Source of the DNA: Paracyclopina nana
Lineage: Eukaryota; Arthropoda; Copepoda; Cyclopoida; Cyclopettidae
Reading direction: 5' to 3'
Assembly (NCBI GenBank): GCA_019096065.1
Contig: JAGUCH010000002.1
Span: 16,876,501-16,940,500 of the forward strand
Length of the DNA stretch: 64,000 nt
Positions 22,421-34,585 of this stretch are shown piece by piece (positions within the stretch are counted from its first letter, which is position 1; each line of letters opens with the position of its first letter). The translations under genes were made by a program, and so were the position numbers. The notes under the pieces were generated by a model. It made no database searches, had not been told where the DNA came from, and saw only the letters and a list, made by a program, of their open reading frames with translations.

Positions 22421-22811
22421 TTACATATTGATCAGTTAAACAAGTATGTTGAAAAAAAAATTCTTTTCGCGCCCTCAACTTCAGCAATCTAGTTAGCTCC
22501 CATCATTAGTTTAGTCAACCCTAGCAGCAGCCATTGTGAAGGTGCGCGCTAAGCTAGTTCTTAATGGCTGTGCTGTAACAGCTTATAGAAATCCGTGGAT
22601 TTATGACAACTCTATGCTTATGGCAAGTTGCGTTAAAGTAGCGTAGATGAACGGGGCATAACAGAGATATGTTGATGTCCATCATCGCATGAGTGTGTGT
22701 GTATTGATGGCATCTTGGAATAGCTTTGGTACATATCAACTTTGCCATTGACAAAAACAATGATTAACAACAATTATATAAAGGGCAAGTGATAATAATA
22801 TAAATGGTGGA

Positions 22812-25800
22812 TTATTGGGGCGGGACTGGTCTGACAGCTCCAGAGGGAATGTCAAAGGGTAGGCCGCCATCTTGGAATGACTGCTGCTGTTGCTGCTGGA
22901 ACCGTCTCCTGTTTTCGGGGTTGTTTCTGGGGTCGGGGCGTCGGGGTCCGCTCGTCAGGTCGTCGCTGAGGTCGCCTCCCTCGTCCTCAGAGTCCGGTTG
23001 GGGAGTGGTTGAGGGCACATCACAATCAGCGGTTGGTGGGGATACGCACCTTTTGCGTTCCTTGTCGAAAACCAGCATGGCAGGGCACCTTTGCAGGCGG
23101 GGATATCCCCCCTGGCAAGCCCAGTATCTGTTGCAGGATTTTCCCAGGGGCACGTTTCCATTGGGATCATCCTTGCAGAGAGCTAGAAATAAGCGCATTT
23201 TTAGCATTCACATCAGTGTCATAACAAGAATATTGCTGCAGGGCGATCCTAGCGGCCTTTCATGGCAACAGCTGGGATTCTCGGATGACGCTGCTTGAGA
23301 AAAAAACTGAGATGCTGCGTTTACCCGACTCGATTTGTAGCTCCAAATAAAGACGTATGGAAATTAATGTAACCTAACTTTTTAAGGAATTACTTCATGA
23401 CACAAAAATAAAGCGGTTTTGAATATATCATTAACATTAGCGAGACTTAATATCGATTCCTGATGCTTTTAGGAAAATAAATGTAACCATTTATGATAAT
23501 TGCGCGCCCTGAAAAGAGTGGCTTGACTCATTGAAAGGAAACTTGATTTTAAGCTCAACTCCCAAGTGCTTCCTCATTAATTTCGGTAGATGGTTTGCAT
23601 TTGCTATGATGCTTTTGTCTATAGAAGAGAAGCGCTACAATTCCTACATTCTCTCTGCGAGCGCGAAATGCTACGCGCGTGATTTTGATAACTTTTGGGT
23701 CAGCCCAGGGGGGTCTCGTAAGTGAGTTCTTGACGCAAGTTTTGCATGCTAAAATCACCAAATCTGTTTGTCTTAGCCTAGGTGGCGCTAGTAGTTCTTA
23801 CTACATAGCGCGTGAGCTCAAGTGACGTGTCAATCATGGAAGCAAGCGGGCTAATCTCACGCGTCTTCAACAGAGCTCCTAGATAAGTTCTGTCTTTTCT
23901 AAAAAAGTATGCAATTTGGGCACTTTTTGATAATTTAAGGCTGGTTATGGAAATTTTTGGAAGTGAAATCCACAGAATTCTATTGAAATTTTGTCTTGAA
24001 GCCTACCACAGCTCAGTCAGACTGTGTGCTATAGTAAAGCAGCGACAAGAACTCACCTTATTACTATAGATCATCTTGGGTCAGCCCTTTGAACAAATAA
24101 TCAAAATCTGTTTTTGCAAAATTGGAGCATAATGGGATCCCACTAATTTCTACCTGATTTCCGCCTTTTGCTAGTCAAAAATGCCAAAAAGCATTAGTAA
24201 GGAAAATGTCCACTTCTGGTATTTCTCAAAAAAAGGCCTAAAGTTTCTATCTGGAAATATGTACTCACGGTGCTTTTGGCAGCCGCCCACATTTTGAGGC
24301 CAGTCACAAGCATGCGTTTCCTCGTTGTAAAGGAGGCCTCCAATGCAAAACTGCTCCGTGGCAGTTCCGTTCCAGCAGGTCCAGTATCTGGTGCAAGAGG
24401 TTTCATGGCCGAAAATTCCGTAGAGCCAGTCGCAGTGCTCGGTGCTGATTGGCGGATCTAGGCAAAAATCGAGCTTTACCACCATAGCAATATGTATGAT
24501 TATTTAAATAATATATATATTATTAATTAGTGTCCTGGTGGCGATGAGATGAGTTAGGCATGGTTGACACTATAAGCCATAGGCGTAAAGTCGCTAGATT
24601 CGCAGCGCCATCTAGCCCGGCAAAGTGAGCAAGTACATTTGACATGGCTGCGCTACATCAATGATCAAGAATTGGCAGTAGTTGGTCTTTTGGAGCGCTT
24701 GAGCCAAAAACTTCACAAATATGACTTCATCTACTCACAAAAAGACACCCTTACAAGCCATTAAACAATATGTGTCTCACACAAATTTTCAAGCTTTTCA
24801 TCATTGAAACCAAATGCTTCTAGCACGTCCCCACCTATCAGCCAATCAAGTTGCCTTTATCAATCACTTGGCAAGTTCCGCACTCTGTAGTTTATACAAA
24901 AATGCTCGCTCCAAAAGCGCCCTCTATCGAAAAAGTTTACGCCTCCACTGGCTTATAGAGCCTTACGAGCCAGGTCATCGCTACTCACTTGCGAGGTCCT
25001 AGCCTATAAAAATGGTGGGATTCCTCCAGGGGTAATCGCATCCATCGGCGATGCCCCTGTTCTTGCCTACCCAGACGAGGCCGTTGGGGCAGTCGTACAG
25101 ACAAGATGGCACCCTTTCAAGCCGCAAAACAATATGCGTCTCACACAAATTTTCAAGCTTTTCATCGTTGAAACCAAATGTTTCTAGCACGTCCCCACCT
25201 ATCAGCCAATCAAGTTGCCTTTATCAATCACTTGGCAAGTTCCGCATTCTGCAGTTTATACAAAAATGCTCGCTCCAAAAGCGCCCTCTGTCGAAAAAGT
25301 TTACGCCTCCACTGGCTTATAGAGCCTTACGAGCCAGGTCATCGCTACTCACTTGCGAGGTCCTTGCCCGTACAAATGGTGGGATTCCTCCAGGGGTAAT
25401 CGCATCCATCGGCAATGCCCCTGTTCTTGCCTACCCAGACGAGGCCGTTGGGGCAGTCATACAGCTCTCGCTGCCCCGTGAGGCATTCCCAATACCTGTC
25501 GCAGTAGGTGGCATCTGCCACCACCTTGGACTTGGCCTGGCAGGGATCCTCCTGCTCGACCTCTTGGCCTCGGACGAAGGCTGCAAAATGAGAATTGACT
25601 TACTATGTCTCTCGCGGCCGCCGCTGCACTCGGCCCGGTGGGGGTAGTCGCACACCCCGATCAGCCCGTGCCGCCCGTTGCCCGTGTACACGAGCCCGTT
25701 GGGGCAGGCCCTCAGGATGGCCTGGTCGTCCGAGCCCGAGCACCCGTTGAGCTGGTAGTAGTGGTCGCAGTACTTTTCGTGCGCCAGCGTGCGCTCTTTG

Positions 25801-27612
25801 GACTTGCAGTCCGTCGCGTAGTAGTTGTTGATGATTTGCTTTGGTGGCAAAGGCTGCTGCTGCTGTCTTATGGAGTCAGGGCTGCTGTAGGGCTGGTCAT
25901 TGCCGCCCTCAGAGTCGTCGTCCTCGTCGCCATAGTCATAGTAGGACCTCTCGTCAGCCTGCTGCGGAGGCCGGTAGCGTTGTCCAAGGACAGCTGAACA
26001 AGAAGTGTGTCAGAAAAAGTGCAGCAGCATCCTCATCAGCTCAGGCATCAGGATGCAGCAGGCCCAGATTTCTCTGGTTGACCTGGTTTCAGAATCCCAA
26101 CCAGAAAATATGCCAGAAGAAGAAGCCTCAGAAGAGAAACGTTTGCATGTTTCAGCTATGCTGAGTTTATGTCGGGGAGTAACATTAACTGCCTGCACGA
26201 CTGAGTACAATCGAAAACACCAATGAGCAGTTTCGACTTTGATTTTATTCACTTGGGTGGTAAGGCAGTTGATGTGACGTGACAAAGTAAACTCAACATA
26301 TGTGAAATGAAGGGGAGCTAATGAGTTACAAGTACTATCAGAAAACTTGGATTCAAAGTAACGCTCAGTAAAACATTTTAACTACAAAGAGTTCATGTCG
26401 TTTTGTAACATGAACTGCATTGATGCTAAAGTAATGTTGAAGACACCAATTTGTACGTTGCGCCTTCGATTTTACTTACATAGGTGGTAAGGCAGTTAAT
26501 GTGATAAGACAAAATGAACTCAACATGGGTAAAACGAAGGAGTGCCAACACGTTACAATTACTTTCAGAAAACTTGGGAACATTTCTGGTTGGGTATTCA
26601 GCTACACATGCGGCACGACAGAGCACCAAAGAGGAAATTCAGATAGTCACGACTCAAGAGAGATGTGTCGTGTTCAGAAAATACTCAAAATAACGCTCAG
26701 TAACACTCCGATATGTTCACTACAAAAGAGTTCATGTCGTTATACAGTCTGACCGCTCAAAATTGGACGGTACGGGAATCTAAACTTTTTGTCACATTTT
26801 CAATAAATACAGGACTTTTAAATGATATTGTTGGAAAGATTGAGCCTTTTTCCATCTTTTTTGTAAAAGTAGAAAAAATCAATTGAAAGAGGAATAAACC
26901 GGGAAAATTGAATTTTCAAAAAGCAACCCATAAAATTGTAACAAAAACTGATGCATCATTTATTTTTTGTTGTCACGCGGAATTCTCAATAATATTTTTC
27001 ATTTTGTCAGAAAACAAAAAAGATGTCCAGAGGTTCAAGCTTTCCAATGATACCCATTAAGCCTCAAAATTCATGAATTCATAACACTAACTTTTGATTC
27101 CCGCACCGTCCAATTTTGAACGGTCAGACGGTATAACATCAACTGCCTCGACGTCAAATCAAAACCACCAATTTGTATGTTGTGCCTTCGATTTTTCTTA
27201 CATAGGTGGTAAGGCAGTTAATATGACAAAACAAAATAAACTCAACATGGGTAAAACGAAGGAGTGCCAACACGTTACAATTACTTTCAGAAAACTTGGG
27301 AACATTTCTGGTTGGGTATTCAGCTACACATGCGGCATGACAGAGCACCAAAGAGGAAATTCAGATAGTCACGACTCAAGAGAGATGTGTCGTGTTCAAA
27401 GAGTGAAATTTGCGCGGCCGTAAAAAGAGAGCGAAATGCCAAGGATTTCGTAGCGTATACATAGGTGGTAAGGTCGTCTACTAGTTCACACATAAGGTCA
27501 CCCCACAGGATATACAATATACACATATGTGTACATATGTGCGCGCGCGTAAAATGTATGTCGGCTGCCACGTACCTGTTGCTAGGACGAGGACAATCAA
27601 GTACTTGTCCAT
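22812..27612 (-). CDS. Secreted three-domain chitin-binding protein (CPAP3/obstructor family), five exons
   Basis: Exons: 27576-27612, 25604-25993, 25353-25580, 24269-24457, 22812-23182; 404 codons in frame. MDKYLIVLVLATAVLGQ is a signal peptide split after codon 12 by a phase-1 intron. An acidic, Tyr/Gln-rich stretch (YYDYGDEDDDSEGG, RQQQQPLPP) precedes the cysteine-rich part. CBM14-like units follow: CKSKERTLAHEKYCDHYYQL; CQAKSKVVADATYCDRYWEC; HCDWLYGIFGHETSCTRYW; and a last one with SCNRYWACQGG. Four cysteine-rich blocks are thus seen, of which the first two and last two may be counted differently by profile searches. The tail is Pro/Gln-rich. Expected role is chitin-matrix organisation in cuticle or trachea. 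Intron 1 holds MITE A and G; intron 3 holds a duplicated dead copy of exon 3 plus MITE B. Exact obstructor class unresolved. Confidence 0.88.
23217..23630 (+). mobile_element. MITE family C copy in the last intron of the CPAP3 gene
   Basis: From GTCATAACAAGAATATTGC to ATGCTTTTGTCTATAG; carries GGGCGATCCTAGCGGCC and CTCAACTCCCAAGTGCTTCC. Begins about 35 bp upstream of the exon acceptor on the minus strand. Confidence 0.7.
24570..24961 (+). mobile_element. MITE family B copy with the clearest ends
   Basis: Runs from TATAAGCCATAGGCGTAAAG to TTTACGCCTCCACTGGCTTATA, a good inverted-terminal-repeat pair. GCAGCGCCATCTAGC lies at about 24602. Confidence 0.8.
24736..25460. repeat. Tandem duplication of 364 bp (MITE B plus exon end)
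   Basis: The right part of MITE B and the adjoining end of exon 3 occur twice at an offset of 364 bp (AATGGTGGGATTCC at 25011 and 25375). The junction lies inside MITE B and inside the exon. Confidence 0.8.
24990..25094 (-). pseudogene. Dead partial copy of CPAP3 exon 3
   Basis: Matches the end of exon 25353-25580: DCPNGLVWVGKNRG and DGCDYPWRNPTI are readable. The copy then reads FIG and a stop where the true exon reads CTGKDLA, and the exon's 5' two thirds with its acceptor are missing. The donor-like GCAAGTGAGT is kept. Confidence 0.75.
26096..26594. mobile_element. MITE family A, merged copies in CPAP3 intron 1
   Basis: From CCCAACCAGAAAATATGCC to CATTTCTGGTTGGG with two rounds of AACTGCC/GGCAGTTAATG arms. 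Confidence 0.65.
26685..27316 (+). mobile_element. MITE family A copy split by MITE G; part of a segmental duplication
   Basis: The halves 26685-26744 and 27132-27316 read as one A copy. Segment 26345-26680 and this region, including the non-MITE tail with GACAGAGCACCAAAGAGG and GAGAGATGTGTCGTGTTC, are nearly the same, so a block was duplicated before MITE G inserted. Confidence 0.7.
26745..27131. mobile_element. MITE family G, 387 bp, TA target
   Basis: Ends CAGTCTGACCGCTCAAAATT and the inverse of CCGTCTGACCGTTCAAAATT, flanked by TA on both sides within an A copy whose uninterrupted form reads GTTATGTAACAT. CAGT-type ends and a TA target fit the Tc1/mariner group. Confidence 0.8.
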
Positions 27613-28552
27613 ATCTCAATTTACGAGCTGTTTCCGCGTTGGTGCGCAACTTCGGACTGAAGATGTTGGTGGCTTCTTTGGTGGCTGCGTGAAGAACGAG
27701 AAACGCTGCCGGCCAACCTATAAGATCTGAGCACGGCCCACAAGTACCAGTGAAAGTTAACAAGACAGAAATCGCCCTTATCACCCCAACAAAGCTATAA
27801 ATACCTAGGTACTAAATAAACTAAATAAATACCTTAACTTCAAGAAACAGGCAAGCTGCTCAAGTATCCCGTTTTTCTGGCTAAAAGTAGACTTTATTTA
27901 TATACCGTACGTACATACTGTACGCGCTCGAAATTAAGTCGGACTTGAATTTTGCCATTTTCGAGCGGCGCAGACTTGAATTAAAAAATTTCAAGACTAC
28001 CTGTCTCGGTTCGCCTACAAAATGACGGCCTGACTTTAGGCAGATTTAATAATACTAGCTATTTTAAATTGGGTAGATACACCTTTTGACATTTTTTCTT
28101 ATAAATTGAAACACTAAGGTCAATTAAAAATAATGTAGGGCCAAAGCCTGCAGTTTACTCAGTTCAGTTAATGTTTTGTAGGTGAACCGGGCCAAATTTC
28201 TAATTTTTTTTTTTGAAGCCTTGAAAATGGGTGACTTAATTTCGAGCGTGCTTATTCCCGGCCTAAATTAGCGAGAGTGCGGTAAGCCAAAAGAAAAAAA
28301 GCCATTTCAAGATCCGCGAGGACTCAAGTACGAGCCGGACAAAACGCGGACCGGGTCCGCGTGCTGCTATACCCCACCGAAATCCAATCGGAGGTCAGGG
28401 ATGCCTACGGCCTTCGCATTTCATATATGCTTGCGCGAAAAGGAGATGCCACCTTATTTAACGGTGGATCCGAACGAAGGTCACAACGACTTGGTGGTGG
28501 TGGGGGGGAAACTTTACTATCATCTTCTGAAATAAGCGGATGATGATCAGGA
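27613..28552. other. Intergenic between the CPAP3 gene and CABIN1
   Basis: Holds the CPAP3 5' flank (a minus-strand CTTATAGG at about 27720 and an AT-rich box GCTATAAATA at 27794 are possible promoter parts) and the CABIN1 3' flank. A polyadenylation signal could not be fixed. A GGTGGTGGTGGGGGG run lies near 28495. Confidence 0.4.
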
Positions 28553-31500
28553 CTAATCGATGCAGATCACGTCATCATCGTCGTCATCCACGTGGATCAT
28601 CGTCGGATCCGCTGGTGGCATGGCAGCATTGCTGAATTGAGCTGAATGCGGCCTTGGTCTCTTTGGCGGAGGAGGAGGTGGTGCCACCTTCTTCAGAGCG
28701 CCAGGCAAACTCGAACGAAACGACTTCAGCTTGTCGAGAGCTTCTTGCGCTGCTGATTTCGACGTGGACGGAGTTATCTCTATCGTAGTCGTCGTCGTGG
28801 CTGGCCTCTGTGATTTCGCGCCTGACAGCTTGGCTCGTTCTCGCATGAGGAGATCGTTGGCCGAGGCCACCGCGGCCGCGCTCACGCTACTGCTAATGCC
28901 ACTGGTCGTTGGAACTCTGGTGATGGATGTGGAGATTCGCTTGGCAGAGGGCTGCTCCTTTTTTCCCACCTCGGAAACGATCACCTTGGACAAAGTGATT
29001 CCGGAGAGCAGGGCCGGATTCTGCTTGGCCTTGATCACTTGCGCTTGCGCTGGCTTCTTCGTCTCAGCCTTGGCCATCAGGACCTTGGTGGTCTTGGTCA
29101 GGCTGACTGAAGGTGGGAGCAGAGGCGTGGACGTTTTGATGCCACTGGATTTGCTCGCTGTCACCGTGACCGAAGCTTTCTTCTTGGGCACAGGCGAGGA
29201 CTGCTTGGAGGGAGGACATGCACCGCTTCTGGATGATGATGACAATGACGCTGGTGAGGAGGAGGACTGGGCCTTTTTCTCCGACTTTGTCACGGAAATG
29301 GTGCTGGGGAGCGAGGTCAGCAAGCTGGTGTAGGAGGCCGTGGCCGCGGCAGCATAGGCACTCAGGTACGCCTGTGCTTCAGCGGTGTAGGAGGACTTGC
29401 CGCTGCCTCCAGCATTGCCGCCTGCCATCATGGTCACGAGCTCGTTGTAGTAGGACGCAGCGTTCACGTAATCGATGGCAGCCTTGACGGAGGTCGCATC
29501 ACTGATGCCCAATGCTGCCAAAGCCGCACTGCTCGAACTCGCGACGTTGGCCGAAGATGACGAAGGTGAGGATTGCGATGCTCCGGAAGATGTCCGATTG
29601 CTATTTTTGAGCAAGGAGGACACCGTTCCGCTCGACCCAGCCTTGGAGGGCCGATGGTCCGCACTTGTCATCCGGTTGCAGTAGGCGTTGACCTCGTCGA
29701 ACGAGGCGCTCGCGTTGGCGCTGATCGACTTGTACAAGTCCACCATGTGGCCCATGAGCGCCTCGTCCCTGCTCTGCCCTCCTCCGACCTTGCGCAGCCG
29801 GCTGAAGATCTGGTGCACCTCCAACAGCACGGCCACTTGCGACTCTTTCGGCTTGCTCCTCACGCACATCTCCGCCTTGGTCTTGATGATCTGACGCATG
29901 AGGGCGTAGGCCTGCTTCGAGAACGACCTCCGTTGGCTCTCGAAGAGGTACTTTTGGTCGTTGCTCGGCGGTTTCCGCAGCAGGATCGAAATGTCGGTGA
30001 GCATGCTGGGGTCGTTCAGCTCCGTCGCCAGATCCAACACGGTGCCCACGCACTTGCTCATGTGCGTGGAAAAGCTGCCAGCTCGGTCAATTTCCGAGAG
30101 TGGCATCCGCCAAATGCCATTAAACAGATTGTTGGCTTTTCGGTCTCCGAACAGGCAAACGCTATTATAGTTGACTTTGGCGCTCGGAGCCACCACCTCG
30201 TTCCCCCATAGGTACTTCCGAGCCTTTCGCAAGTCCTTGTGCCGCCTCGATTTCAAGTGGTACTGGCCAAGGAGATGCACAGCCTTGAAGTGAGCGGAAA
30301 ACCGATGAGTCACCGTCTCCAAGGCTTTCAGGCAGGCTTTCGCGATGCCGTTCCACAGGGAAGCACTGCTATCCTCGTCCGGATTGGGGACTCCGTCAAT
30401 CTTTGGCTTCTTGGCAGGCGGTGGATCGCTGTCACCTAAAGCATTATTAGTCTCTGCAGTTTGCGCAGGCTGCTTCCCGTCAAACACCACTCTGGCCACA
30501 TTGTCCAGGCTGGTCAGCATCTCCCAGATCTTCCGGAGCTCATCGGCCGGGGGCTGGAAGGTGTCATCGGCCCTCAGCTCCAACTTGAGGACAGAGGCGT
30601 GGATTCGATAGTAGACTTCGATCAGCTCCAAGGCGTGTTCTGGTGGAGAATTGAAGTTGATCCTCTTGGGCACGGCAGCTCCTTGAGCCACCAGATTCTC
30701 AATTGCCCGAAAGTAGAGCTCGAGAGAGGCTACGAGAGGCTTCTTCCTTTTCTCAAACAGTTTGCCCTTCATCATGTAGAGCAGCCATCGTTCATCGTGC
30801 TCGTTGCTCTCCTCCTCCTCCATGGTGCCATCCGTGGCCTTCTCCTCGGTGATCCGCAGGGCAGCGTCGTAGTTCTCCTCGGCGAAAGCCATGAATTTTG
30901 GCTTGATCTCATCGATAAGGGTGAAGAGCTCCATCGAGAGATTCTCCACGTTCTCTTCGCTCACTTGACGCACGCAAAACGAGTGCATCATGTAGGCAAA
31001 GTTCCCACTCTCGATCCGGATTGTCGTGCTTCGCCCACTGAGCTTGATGCACTTTCGGAAACACTTCATGATAGCGTTCGACGTCGACAGAATCAGCTTC
31101 ACGGTGTCATTATTGAGCTCGGCAGCTTTGCCATTGTTCTCCCCATTCATCTCGTTGATTTTCGTCTCCAGCCCATTGACGAGGGAGAGGGTCAACGGGA
31201 CCCAGGAGTCGATCCGCTTCTTGTTCCAAGACAAGTCAACCATGTAGAACTCGACAGCTTGCTCAAATTCGCTGTTCTTGAAATAGTAGTCGGCAAGGAG
31301 GTAGAACAGGTCCAGCATCTCCACAGGGAACGGCTCTCGGTGGTCATCATCAGCCTCTGCTATAACGCTGTCTTCGTCATCACCCTCTTTGGCAGTGAGC
31401 ATGCGGTTGTCAAAGGTGGGAAACTTGAAATCCGCATGCGACAGGTACTTTTTCATCAGACTCGTTCGCTTGGCAATCCGAAACCGATCGGGCACAAGCG

Positions 31501-34480
31501 CAACGATCCTCCGGAAAAAGACCACCGTCTCCGAGCTGATGGAGGCCGACTTCAAGTCGTCATATTCGGGCAGCTTTTTTGGCCTCAAATACAGGTAGGG
31601 GTGAAGGGACCGGTCCCAGGTGAAGGCAACATTCGATACGCTGTGGTCCACCAAATGCCTCGCTTTCGACTTCTTGCTGGGGTGGGCATACAGGCAGAAA
31701 AGCGCTTGCTCCACACTTTTGCACAGCTGGTCGCTGGTTCCCTTGTGAGACACTCCCTTGAAGAGCACATCGACAATCCCTTTGACGAGGAGGGTGAGCA
31801 ATTTTCCGCCCTCCACAGTGCACAGGGACAGAGGCCCCAAGTAGTCGTGAGCACTGCATAAAAAGTTGACTGAGCAAGGCACATCGTCTTCAAACTCCTC
31901 CATGGACTTTTCGTCGTGAGCAATGAGGTGGTACAACAGGACCCAAGGCAGAATCGTCTTTTCGCCCAAGTCGCAATCCTCTTTGCCGTCCACTTGGCTG
32001 AGCACCAACCGGAGCAGATTGCTGGCCAGACGCGGCCTTTCCTCCAGGGACGAAAGGTCGCCGTCGAGCATGACAAAGCAGCACTCGAGAGACTTGAGCA
32101 GATTCAGCAGGTCACTTTGGTAGGGCTCCAAATCATCATGGTGGCAGGTCAAGATCTCGTGCACGGCCTGCTCGATCCAGGCCATCGAGGACTCGTAGTC
32201 ATTCAGATGCCACAGAGCATCGACCATCATCAAGAGGTGGAAGAGTCTGGTTCCGGTCAAAACTGGTGCCTTGCTGCAATTCGCCACCTCGAGGTTGGCC
32301 AAAAGGACATCTTTGACCAGCCTGTACTCCTGCTCTTCGTAGAGCTGGTTGACTCTTGAAATGAGCTGCCTGTTCCTCTGTGTCTCTATGAAAGCGTCCA
32401 CCTTTTCCTTCCGGAATATCTCACAATCTAATATGGGAGACTTTAATTCCTGTGCGTCCACCGCGTCCAGGAATGGCTTCATTCGGTCGGCAATACCAGA
32501 GGCCTCGAGAACCTTTTATTAAAAAAGAATGGCTAATGAATTTGGTAAATAGAAAAACTCAGGTCATCATCTTACCTTGCCCTTAAATTTGTAATAGTGC
32601 ATATGTAAAGAAAGGATTCGCACAGCCATTGGTCGTGAGACACGAAAGATGTTGAGAACTAAATGCTGGAGATCGTCCCACAAAAACTCGTTCAGTTTCT
32701 CAACCTGCGAAACGACCGCTTCGTCCTCAGCCTCGTAAAAGGACACGGCAGCCAAGTCTCTCATGATGATCTCATTGGCAACGAGCATTGGTTGGAGGAA
32801 CTCGTGCGGATCCTGGGGAACGCACTCCTCGGGCGGGATAAAATGGGGCCGCCAGCACATGTAGAGTTCCAGGTAGAGCTGGTCAAATGATCGAGGCCAA
32901 TGGTAACAAGTTTGGCCAAGCTCGGCAGTGACTCGCAGCAATAGATCCGAGAGGCAGCTGTTCAGGCAAGTGTCGGTCATGCAGCTTTCAATCAATTCAC
33001 CAGCCAATTGCTCCTCCTCCTCACTGGCCAACCAGGACACTTCCATAGGGGGCTGCCTACTCTCGCTTTTCACTGGTGACTTGGCGACTGATTTTTTAAC
33101 TGGAGTGCTGGTGACATTGTCGTCACCTTTTTGCCTGAGCAGGCTTGGTGGGAACAGGGACTCGATCAAGGCCCTGGCAGTCATGTCATCACCTCTAGGA
33201 CACTCCAGCATCGATTCAGAGTTGCTGTCCACTCCGGCCCTGCCGCCAACGCCACGCATGCGAGAACTTCGCCGTTTCTCGATTAGATCCATAGGGACCT
33301 CATTTAGGAAAGACGCAGCTGCACCTTTAGAGCACCGCTTGCTCATGCTGTTGGCATAGCTTTCGCCCACTGCAAAGTCCGCTGCCTTGAGGATGATTTG
33401 CTCCATGAAACCGTAATTTATGGCATCCAGTATAATTCCATCCGCAATGGGCGCAACGATTTCCTCGGACTCTGTTAAAGTTGGCACAGGCAATAATGCA
33501 ACATCATCATTATCGGTTATCATCTGTTCTTCTGCCTCCTCAATCTTGTCCAGGATTTCGTTCATGACATCGCTGACATCCTTCATATCGACCTCATTTT
33601 CTTCTATAGTTGATGGGCTGCTTTCAAATTCCACCGTGCAGGGCTCGAGCAGATCCTTCATTCTTCCATTGCCTCCAGAATTGTATTCTGCGACGACGCA
33701 AGCTATCAGCTGAGATATGGACTTTTTGTCCACTTTGAGGACTTTGGGTGGTGGAGGCTGTTTTGCCTCGACGAGTTGCTGTATTTCAACTACTGGCCTT
33801 GGCACCATGGGCCGTTTCTGCACCTCAGGATCAGGATGGAGGAAGGGGTACTCCTCATAGATTTGATCCTTGAGACGGTGGCCTTTTTCATAGTTGGGAT
33901 CGTTGGCCAACGCCAACTCGATGTACCGCAGGCAGGAAATGCAGTCGTCCAGCTTGTACGTGATGGAGATGACAAGATCAAGGCTGGGCCAATGGCGAAT
34001 CGTCCGGAAGCCCTGCTTGTCGTTCAAACGGAAAGAGTGCTCAAGGGCATTCCTCGCTCGAAGGAGTTGTCCAGCTTTGACAGCGATCACGGCAAATTTG
34101 AAATGCAGGGTGGGATCGGAGTCGTCAATGTCGAGAGCCTTTTCCAGCTCAGTGAGGGCCTCGGAAAAGCTCTCTTTCCTGGACAGGCAGAGGCCCAAAT
34201 ACCGATGGGAATTGAACTGGAGCTTGATGGCGATCGGTCGGGGCTTTTGAGAGTGGAAGCCACATGATGCGAAGTAGGCGTGAGTGGTGAGGTCTCTGAA
34301 CTCATTTTCTGCCAATTCAAAGTTTCCCTCTCCATAGCACAGCAGGGCACGGTTGTAGAGGGTCAAATAGTCGTCATCGCGGAATTCCAGACTTTCCTCA
34401 CCCTTGGACGATCCCTCGGAGGTCTCACCCTCAGAGTCAATGTAGGAAGACTCGTTGAGAGCGCAAAAAGTTGACAGCAT
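28553..34480 (-). CDS. CABIN1: Calcineurin-binding protein CABIN1, two exons
   Basis: Exons 32576-34480 and 28553-32512, separated by a 63-bp phase-0 intron, join to 1954 residues; vertebrate CABIN1 is about 2200. The N-terminus MLSTFCALNESS lines up with the conserved CABIN1 opening, so I take the ATG at 34480; the frame stays open nine codons further but without another ATG. Tetratricopeptide-like helices follow, for instance YLTLYNRALLCYGEGNFELA at about 40 and LTELEKALDIDDSDPTLHFK at about 115. The middle part keeps RWLLYMMKGKLFEKRKKPL and the C-terminal third is Ser/Ala-rich and basic, ending in an acidic HVDDDDDDVICID. CABIN1 is a subunit of the HIRA/UBN1/CABIN1 chaperone that deposits histone H3.3 outside replication. 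The vertebrate calcineurin and MEF2 docking tail is not obvious here. Confidence 0.92.
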
Positions 34481-34585
34481 CTTGCCGCTAATTTGAGCGA
34501 ATTTCACCCCATCACTTTCGCAGAATTTTTATTGTCAACATTGTTATGAACCGCTTTGACTGCCAGCGCTACCAGACTTGTCAAA
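34481..34585. promoter_or_regulatory. Compact divergent promoter interval, CABIN1 / small plus-strand gene
   Basis: Only 105 bp separate the CABIN1 start codon (minus) from the candidate start at 34586 (plus). No TATA box is evident, as is usual for divergent housekeeping promoters. Depends on the small gene being real. Confidence 0.3.

Noticed and set aside
29573-31861. Long plus-strand frames opposite CABIN1
   Set aside because: Shadows of the CABIN1 coding strand caused by its codon use.
34481-34507. Extending CABIN1 nine codons upstream
   Set aside because: The frame is open but has no ATG there; the ATG at 34480 matches the conserved CABIN1 N-terminus.
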